Below, piece by piece: positions 58,107 to 64,000 of a DNA stretch of 64,000 bases (position 1 is the stretch's first letter; each line of letters starts with the position of its first letter). The notes below the pieces were generated by a model. That model searched no databases. It saw only the letters and a list, made by a program, of their open reading frames with translations, and was not told the origin of the DNA. This stretch comes from Pseudomonadota bacterium (GTDB lineage: Bacteria > Pseudomonadota > Gammaproteobacteria > Steroidobacterales > Steroidobacteraceae): contig JAFEDT010000018.1 in NCBI GenBank assembly GCA_018241445.1, forward strand, positions 224,807 through 288,806, read 5' to 3'. Position numbers and translations under genes: made by a program.

Positions 58107-60191
58107 TTATAGCGGCACGCCGCTGGCCGGCCCGGCGGCGTAGGCGGCCAGCAGTTCCGACTGCGCGCTGACCCCGGCCTCGCCCGGGCCCGGACGGATG
58201 CGCTCGTAGCTGCCGTCGGGCAGCAGCCGCCACGCCTGCAGGTTGTCCTGCAGGCAGAAGCCCAGGTCGCGGCGCAGCCGGGCGGTGTGGCGCGGGTCGC
58301 TGATGGGAAAGGCTATCTCGACGCGGCGGAAGAAATTGCGCTCCATCCAGTCCGCACTGGCGCAGAAGATGTCGGGAGTGCCGCCGTTCTCGAACCAGAA
58401 CACCCGCGAGTGTTCCAGGAAGCGCCCGACGATCGAGCGCACCGTGATGTTTTCCGACACGCCCGGCAGGCCCGGACGCAGGGCGCACACCCCGCGCACG
58501 ATCAGGTCGATCTTCACCCCGGCGAGCGAGGCGCGGTACAGCGCCTCGATGGCCTGCGCGTCCACCAGCGCGTTCATTTTCGCAATCACGTGCGCCGGGC
58601 GTCCGGCGCGGGCGTGTTGCGCCTCGCGCGCCAGTTTCTCCAGCACCATCTCGTGCATGCCGAAGGGCGACTGCGTCAGGCGCTTCAGCCGCGGCGTCTG
58701 CGTCAGGCTGGTGAGCTGCAGGAACAGCTCGTGCACGTCGTGGCCGATCTCCTCGTCGCAGGTGAACAGGCCGTAGTCGGTGTAGCTGCGCGCCGCCCGC
58801 GGGTGATAGTTCCCGGTGCCGAGGTGGCAGTAGCGGCGGATGCCGCCCGGCTCGCGCCGCACCACCAGCGCCATCTTGGCGTGGGTCTTGTAGCCGACCA
58901 CGCCGTACATGACGTGCGCGCCGGCCTCCTGCAGCCGGTTGGACAGCTCGATGTTGGCTTCCTCGTCGAAGCGCGCGCGCAACTCGACGATGACGGTGAC
59001 GTCCTTGCCGGCGTTGGCCGCCGCCACCAGCGCATCCACCAGCGGTGAATCGTGGCCGGCGCGGTACAGCGTCTGCTTGATGGCCAGCACCTGCGGATCG
59101 GCTGCCGCCTGGCGGATGAAATCCATCACCGGCGCGAAGCTCTGGTAGGGATGATGCAGCAGCAGGTCGTGCTGGCGGATGGTGGCGAGCAGGTCGGTGG
59201 CGCCGATCAGCCGCCGCGGCATGCCCGGGGTGAAGATCGGGTACTTCAGGTCCGGTCGCTGCACCAGGTCGTACATGGCGCTCAGGCGATTGAGGTTCAC
59301 CGGGCCGTCCACCGGGTAGGTGTCCACGCTGTTGGAGGCGAACTGCGCCTGCAGGAACTTCACCATGTCCTCGGGGCAGTCGCTGGCGGTTTCCAGACGC
59401 ACCGCGGCGCCGTAGCGGCGATGCGCCAGCTCGCCCTCGAGCGCGCGCCGCAGGTCGTCGATTTCCTCCTCGTCGACGAACAGGTCGCTGTTGCGCGTGA
59501 CCCGGAACTGGTAGCAGCCCATCACCTGGATGCCCGTGAACAGTTTGTCGACGAACGCCTGCACGATGGTGGTCAGCAGCACACAGCCGCCGGCGCCCGG
59601 CCCCGGCAGCGGCACTACGCGTGGCAGCGAGCGCGGCGCCTGCACGATCGCCAGCTCGCTGTCGCGATCGAATGCGTCCTTGCCGGACAGGCGCACGATG
59701 AAGTTCAGACTCTTGTTCTGGATGCGCGGGAAGGGACGGGCCGGATCAAGTCCGAGCGGACTCAACACCGGTTCCACCTCGCGTTCGAAGTACTGCTCCA
59801 GCCACTGGCGCTGTTCCGCACTCCATTGCGGGGCTTCCAGCAGCGGCACCCCTTCGGCAGCCAGCGCCGGCAGCAGCAGCTCGTTCAGGCAGCGGTACTG
59901 CTCGGCGACCAGGCGCGTGGCGCGCTCGTGGATGGCGTCCAGTTGCTGCGGGATCGACAGTCCGTCGGCTGCGGGCGGGGCGCCCCCCAGCTCCTGCAGC
60001 TGCTTCAGGCCCGCGACGCGGATCTCGAAGAACTCATCCAGGTTGCTGCAGGAGATGCACAGGAACTTCAGCCGCTCCAGCAGCGGCACCGACTCGTCCA
60101 GCGCCTGCGCCAGCACGCGGCGGTTGAACTCCAGGAACGACAGTTCCCGGTTGATATAGTGGTGCGGGGCCTTGAGGTCGGGCGCGTCCAT
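58107..60191 (-). CDS. ppk1: polyphosphate kinase Ppk1
   Basis: This 694-aa enzyme builds polyphosphate from ATP. The N-terminal YINRELSFLEFNRRVLAQAL, the catalytic YKTHAKMALVVR (phospho-His) and RRYCHLGTGNYH are present, plus the C-terminal FFRRVEIAFPI. Family length is normal. It is convergent with ppx, giving a possible antisense overlap at the 3' ends; such opposed orientation of ppx and ppk also occurs in Pseudomonas. Confidence 0.95.
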   Translation of the reverse strand: MDAPDLKAPHHYINRELSFLEFNRRVLAQALDESVPLLERLKFLCISCSNLDEFFEIRVAGLKQLQELGGAPPAADGLSIPQQLDAIHERATRLVAEQYRCLNELLLPALAAEGVPLLEAPQWSAEQRQWLEQYFEREVEPVLSPLGLDPARPFPRIQNKSLNFIVRLSGKDAFDRDSELAIVQAPRSLPRVVPLPGPGAGGCVLLTTIVQAFVDKLFTGIQVMGCYQFRVTRNSDLFVDEEEIDDLRRALEGELAHRRYGAAVRLETASDCPEDMVKFLQAQFASNSVDTYPVDGPVNLNRLSAMYDLVQRPDLKYPIFTPGMPRRLIGATDLLATIRQHDLLLHHPYQSFAPVMDFIRQAAADPQVLAIKQTLYRAGHDSPLVDALVAAANAGKDVTVIVELRARFDEEANIELSNRLQEAGAHVMYGVVGYKTHAKMALVVRREPGGIRRYCHLGTGNYHPRAARSYTDYGLFTCDEEIGHDVHELFLQLTSLTQTPRLKRLTQSPFGMHEMVLEKLAREAQHARAGRPAHVIAKMNALVDAQAIEALYRASLAGVKIDLIVRGVCALRPGLPGVSENITVRSIVGRFLEHSRVFWFENGGTPDIFCASADWMERNFFRRVEIAFPISDPRHTARLRRDLGFCLQDNLQAWRLLPDGSYERIRPGPGEAGVSAQSELLAAYAAGPASGVPL

Positions 60192-60245
60192 CGCCTGGGC
60201 AGGATACCAGCGCCGAGTGCCGCGCTATGTGACAAGAGCAGTCGG

Positions 60246-61673
60246 TTAGCGCGCCACCAGCATCGGCCCCGCCGGACCGTCCAGGGTCGCCAGCAGCGGC
60301 GCGGCCTTGGCCAGAAAGTCCGCACGCCAGCGTGCCTCGATCGGTGTGGCCCCGGGGAGGACCACCGTCTGGGGGTTGCGTGCCACGCCGTTGATCCGGT
60401 ACTCGTAGTGCAGGTGCGGCCCGGTGGCAAGGCCCGTCATGCCGACGTAGGCGATCACCGCCCCCTGGTCGACGTGGGCGCCCACGCGGATACCGCGCGC
60501 AAAGCGCGACAGGTGGCCGTAGACGGTGGTGATGTGGCCCGCATGTTCCAGCTGCACCACGTTGCCGTAGCCGCCCATGCGCCCGGCAAAGCGCACCTTG
60601 CCGTCGCCGGCCGCGTGCACCGGCGTGCCGATGGGCGCGGCGTAATCGGTCCCCTTGTGGGCGCGGATCAGGTTCAGGATCGGGTGGTGACGTGCGGAGT
60701 TGAAGCGCGAGCTGACCCGGGTGAAATCCACCGGCGCGCGCAGGAACGCCTTGTGCAGGCTCCTGCCGTCCGGGGTGTAGTAATGCGCAGCGCCGCTGGG
60801 ATCGGCGTAACGCACGGCGCGGTACTCGTGCCCCTGGTTGACGAACTGCGCCGCCTGGATGGGGCCGTCTTTGACGTAAGCGCCATCGCGCCAGATTTCC
60901 TGGTAGGTGACGGCGAAGGCGTCCCCGGGCTGCACGTCGAGCACGAAATCGATGTCGTAGCCGAAAATGTCGGCGAGGGCGAGGGCGGTCTGGTCGTTGG
61001 CGCCGGCGGCCGCGACGGCCTCGAACAGCGAATGGTCGATGACGCCGTGGACGGTCCGGGTCCGCGTCTCGAGCGCATCCTGCAACACGGCGGCCGTAAG
61101 GCCCGAGCCGTTGCGCGAGACCTTGAGCGTCTGGCTCTCGTTCAGGCGCCGCTCCAGGCCGAACAGCTCGCCGTCGCGATGGGTCAGGTGCAGCAGCTCG
61201 CCCGGGCGCAGGCGATCCAGCGTCGCGCGCACGCCCGGCAGGTCGCGCAGCGAGGCGAGGTCCTTGAGGCTGAGGCTCAGCCGCCGAAAGATCCCGTCCA
61301 GCGTGTCATTGCGGGTCACGATGACATCGATGCGGGACAAGGCCAGCTGGGCGCCAGCCAGGGCCGGATCGCCGGCCAGGCTGGTACGGATCGCCGTAGC
61401 GGCCGGGGGGCTGGCCGCAGGGGGGGCCGCAAGGAGGGCTTGGGCGCTGCGGGCGTCCTGTCCTGCCGGCGCCGGGGCGACAGGCTGCACGGCGGCAGAC
61501 TGCGTGGCGCCAGGCCCCACGGCCCCCGATGGCGGCGGCACGGGGCCTGTCGTTGCGGAGTCCACCGACAGCGCGCCGTGCAGAATCGACCACCCCACCA
61601 CGGCGCAGGCGGTGGCCTTCAGCCAGAAAGTAATACCCCGAAGTTTCTCTTTGAATAGGGTTGGCAGCGTCAT
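60246..61673 (-). CDS. M23-family peptidoglycan endopeptidase (MepM-like)
   Basis: This is a 475-aa envelope protein with an N-terminal membrane helix (FWLKATACAVVGWSILHG), an Ala/Pro-rich stretch, an OapA/LysM-like part (ITRNDTLDGIFRRLSLSLKDLASLRDL) and a C-terminal M23 domain. The catalytic pieces are HKGTDYAAPIGTPVHAAGDG (zinc His, Asp) and LATGPHLHYEY (HxH). It cleaves peptide cross-links for wall growth. It is divergent from tyrS, as in Pseudomonas. Confidence 0.92.
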   Translation of the reverse strand: MTLPTLFKEKLRGITFWLKATACAVVGWSILHGALSVDSATTGPVPPPSGAVGPGATQSAAVQPVAPAPAGQDARSAQALLAAPPAASPPAATAIRTSLAGDPALAGAQLALSRIDVIVTRNDTLDGIFRRLSLSLKDLASLRDLPGVRATLDRLRPGELLHLTHRDGELFGLERRLNESQTLKVSRNGSGLTAAVLQDALETRTRTVHGVIDHSLFEAVAAAGANDQTALALADIFGYDIDFVLDVQPGDAFAVTYQEIWRDGAYVKDGPIQAAQFVNQGHEYRAVRYADPSGAAHYYTPDGRSLHKAFLRAPVDFTRVSSRFNSARHHPILNLIRAHKGTDYAAPIGTPVHAAGDGKVRFAGRMGGYGNVVQLEHAGHITTVYGHLSRFARGIRVGAHVDQGAVIAYVGMTGLATGPHLHYEYRINGVARNPQTVVLPGATPIEARWRADFLAKAAPLLATLDGPAGPMLVAR

Positions 61674-61850
61674 CGTCTACACTTGTCGGACTACGGTCGG
61701 GGTCGATAAAAACGCGAAACCTACCGGACACATGACCCTCGGGTCAATCTATGTTAAATGCCGGCGGGTTGATCCACGGGCCGGCCGAAGCCGGGCATGC
61801 CTGTAAAGTTACCCGGTGGCAGGCCACGGGGCAGGACGGATTTCACGCGA

Positions 61851-63065
61851 ATGACGATACATTTCGAGGAACAGATCGCAGAGATGGAGCGCGGCGCCGA
61901 CGAAGTCCTGCTGCTCGATGACCTGAAGAAGAAACTGCGGCGCGGCACGCCGCTGCACATCAAGGCCGGCTTCGACCCGACCGCGCCGGACCTGCACCTG
62001 GGGCACACGGTGCTGCTGAACAAGATGCGCCAGTTCCAGCAACTCGGGCACAACGTCACTTTTCTCATCGGCGACTTCACCGGCCTGATCGGCGATCCCA
62101 CCGGGCGCAACGCCACGCGGCCCGCGCTCACCCCCGCGGAGATCCAGGAGAACGCCCGCACCTATTCCACACAGGTGTTCAAAATCCTGGACCGCGAGCG
62201 CACCCGCATCGATTTCAATTCGCGCTGGCTCGCCCCGCTCACCGCCGCCGACATCGTCAAGCTGGCGGCGCACTACACCGTGGCGCGCATGCTGGAGCGC
62301 GATGATTTCGCCAGGCGCTACCGCAGTGGCCAGCCGATCTCGATCCACGAATTCCTCTACCCGCTGGCGCAGGGCTACGACTCGGTGATGATGCGCGCCG
62401 ACGTGGAGCTGGGCGGCACCGACCAGAAGTTCAACCTGCTGGTCGGCCGCACCCTGCAGGAGGCCTACGGCCAGGAGCCGCAGGTGGTCCTGACCATGCC
62501 CCTGCTGGAGGGCACGGACGGCGTCAACAAGATGTCGAAGTCTCTCGGCAACTACATCGGTGTGACCGAGGATCCCGACAGCATGTTCGGCAAGCTGATG
62601 TCGATCTCCGACACGCTGATGTGGCGTTACTTCCAGCTGCTGTCCTTCCGCCCGCTGAGCGAGATCGACGCGCTGCGGCGTGCGGCGCAGGAGGGGCGCA
62701 ATCCGCGCGACATCAAGTTCGAGTTGGCGCGGGAGATCACGACGCGCTTTCACGACGCCGCGGCGGCGGCGCGCGCCCAGGCCAACTTCATCGCGCGCGT
62801 CAGCGACAAGGCGGTCCCGCAGGACCTGCCGGTCAAGGTCCTGGCGGTCGCGCCCCAGGGGCTGCGCGTCGCCAACCTGCTGAAGGAGGCGGGCCTGGCA
62901 GCCAGCACCTCCGAGGGCAACCGCAAGATTGATGAAGGTGCCGTGCGGATCGACGGCGAGCGGGTGGCCGATCGGGCCCTTACCCTCAAGCCCGGGCTTA
63001 CGCTGGTGGTGCAGGTGGGGTCGAAGCGCTTTGCCAGGGTCAGGCTGGAGCCGCAGACCCCCTGA
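61851..63065 (+). CDS. tyrS: tyrosyl-tRNA synthetase
   Basis: This is a 404-aa class I synthetase charging tRNA-Tyr. The HIGH-like APDLHLGHTVLL, the KMSKS site (VNKMSKSLGN), and FNLLVGRTLQE with GGTDQKFN are typical. The S4 RNA-binding domain forms the end (ISEGNRKIDEGAVRI-like region). The ATG chosen has a weak ribosome site; two earlier in-frame starts exist. It sits before an rRNA operon, a layout also seen in Pseudomonas. Confidence 0.94.
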   Translation: MTIHFEEQIAEMERGADEVLLLDDLKKKLRRGTPLHIKAGFDPTAPDLHLGHTVLLNKMRQFQQLGHNVTFLIGDFTGLIGDPTGRNATRPALTPAEIQENARTYSTQVFKILDRERTRIDFNSRWLAPLTAADIVKLAAHYTVARMLERDDFARRYRSGQPISIHEFLYPLAQGYDSVMMRADVELGGTDQKFNLLVGRTLQEAYGQEPQVVLTMPLLEGTDGVNKMSKSLGNYIGVTEDPDSMFGKLMSISDTLMWRYFQLLSFRPLSEIDALRRAAQEGRNPRDIKFELAREITTRFHDAAAAARAQANFIARVSDKAVPQDLPVKVLAVAPQGLRVANLLKEAGLAASTSEGNRKIDEGAVRIDGERVADRALTLKPGLTLVVQVGSKRFARVRLEPQTP

Positions 63066-63335
63066 CCGGGCCCAAGGCGCCCGGCCCGCGGGAGGTGGCC
63101 CGCGGCGCCTGGCCTGCGGGACCTGGCCTGCGGGACGCAGCCTGCGGCGCCGGCTGACTGGCGGCCGGGCCAGTGCGCCGTAGCTCTGCCTTGAGCTTAG
63201 CCTCAGTTTTGCCCGGGCCTTGCCCGGGGGCCGCGAATCGCCGTCGGCTTGAACGGCACGGTACCGGCCCCAGATCAGGACCCGGCGCGGTCGTCGAGCC
63301 CGGTTCCCGAGGCTTGCCGTGCAGATGACAATGCG
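63066..63335. other. tyrS-rRNA gap with short GC repeats
   Basis: No gene is seen. A short GC-rich repeat, CCTGGCCTGCGGGA twice then a degenerate third copy (about 63109-63150), is followed by an almost symmetric CCCGGG-CCTTG-CCCGGG. The latter has a T-run on the wrong side to be a normal terminator for tyrS. Confidence 0.4.
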
Positions 63336-63363
63336 TTGACAAGCCTCGAATCGGGGCTATACT
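63336..63363 (+). promoter_or_regulatory. rRNA operon promoter P1
   Basis: TTGACA, a 16-base spacer and TATACT match the sigma-70 consensus closely. A GC-rich discriminator (GCGCGCCCC) follows the -10, as at stringently controlled rRNA promoters. Confidence 0.8.
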
Positions 63364-63431
63364 GCGCGCCCCTTGCGAGACCTGGTGCCGCGCGGTGCCG
63401 GGAACGAGGGGTGTGGGCCACTGCAACGCAG

Positions 63432-63459
63432 TTGACGGAATGTAGCTTGCCGCTATACT
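63432..63459 (+). promoter_or_regulatory. rRNA operon promoter P2
   Basis: TTGACG (63432-63437), 16 bases, TATACT (63454-63459). It lies 96 bases after P1. Tandem P1/P2 is usual for gammaproteobacterial rRNA operons. Confidence 0.75.
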
Positions 63460-63496
63460 TCCCGGCCCTTTTTCGGAAAGCCTTTGCGCTGTTCCG

Positions 63497-63547
63497 TGCT
63501 GTTTAAAAGTCTGGCAGGTAATTTGTGTGGGGACTCGCGTCGATGTG
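63497..63547 (+). promoter_or_regulatory. rRNA leader with boxA-like antitermination site
   Basis: TGCTGTTTAAA (63497-63507) resembles boxA (TGCTCTTTA). The following ATTTGTGTGGGGACTCG matches the conserved leader element found before 16S in E. coli and Pseudomonas. It supports Nus-dependent antitermination. Confidence 0.7.
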
Positions 63548-63640
63548 CCTTTGGCGCAAAGACCTGAGTGACCAAGATGAAGTCCAGCAGTAAGTTGGAG
63601 CCATTTTGGATCCACTCTTTTTGATGATTCTCAAAATCTT

Positions 63641-64000
<360 letters not shown>

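Noticed and set aside
59052..61658. Long plus-strand open frame across ppk1 and the M23 gene
   Set aside because: It is antisense to two complete minus-strand genes whose active-site motifs are intact.

Overview
The window is a GC-rich gammaproteobacterial chromosome segment. The evidence is the Pseudomonas-type order of core genes (gshB, tonB, yqgE, ruvX and pyrB divergent from pilGHIJ-chpA, and a bactofilin, erpA, M23 peptidase, tyrS, rRNA block), the type IV pilus chemosensory operon, and the start of a gammaproteobacterial-looking 16S rRNA at the right edge. I could not fix the order or genus by eye; a Xanthomonadales, Nevskiales or Steroidobacterales relative would fit.

Layout. 1-2.4 kb: two tandem PilT/PilU-type retraction ATPases. 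2.4-9.6 kb: an ECF sigma factor coupled to a membrane Ser/Thr kinase with a TPR-like sensor half, a large exported SBBP-repeat/Ig-like protein with a C-terminal sorting-like tail, and an orphan fusion of a ParD-like DNA-binding domain with a degenerate nucleotidyltransferase. 9.6-14.7 kb (minus strand): gshB, tonB, yqgE, ruvX, pyrB, pyrK-like. 14.9-23.7 kb (plus): pilG, pilH, pilI, pilJ, chpA, and a CheW-like gene, nearly all with overlapping starts. PilJ here has almost no periplasmic domain. 24-27.3 kb: an exported sialidase-fold protein, an AraC-type regulator and a RibD/DHFR-like protein.

27.4-43.4 kb is the accessory part. It holds three PIN-domain toxin-antitoxin pairs, one ParE/RelE-type pair, a remnant of a tyrosine recombinase gene, a WYL-domain regulator, and a seven-gene plus-strand operon (30,039-38,082). 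That operon encodes a DUF4258-like protein, RmuC, a RecB-like nuclease/DEDD exonuclease/Dna2-like helicase fusion, an unrecognised 355-aa protein, an HNH-type lipoprotein, a PP2C phosphatase and a MESH1-like (p)ppGpp hydrolase-type HD protein. This operon is my best candidate for an undescribed system. An arginase-family enzyme, an ECF sigma factor with a SnoaL-like tail and two short-chain dehydrogenases follow, then an HMCES/YedK-type SRAP protein.

44.4-63 kb is mostly housekeeping: rsmE, ampD, a cobalamin adenosyltransferase, an inositol-phosphatase-family enzyme, a GST, a vitamin B12/siderophore ABC ATPase and a separated permease, a membrane-anchored HExxH protein, pdxH, tyrA, a diguanylate cyclase, rppH, a bactofilin, erpA, convergent ppx and ppk1, an M23 endopeptidase and tyrS. 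The last 700 bases hold two rRNA promoters, a boxA-like leader and the 5' part of a 16S rRNA gene.

The most striking non-coding signal is a three-stem element present twice, on opposite strands, at about 13.6 kb and 14.8 kb. Its loop and linker sequences are conserved while its stems differ by compensatory changes.
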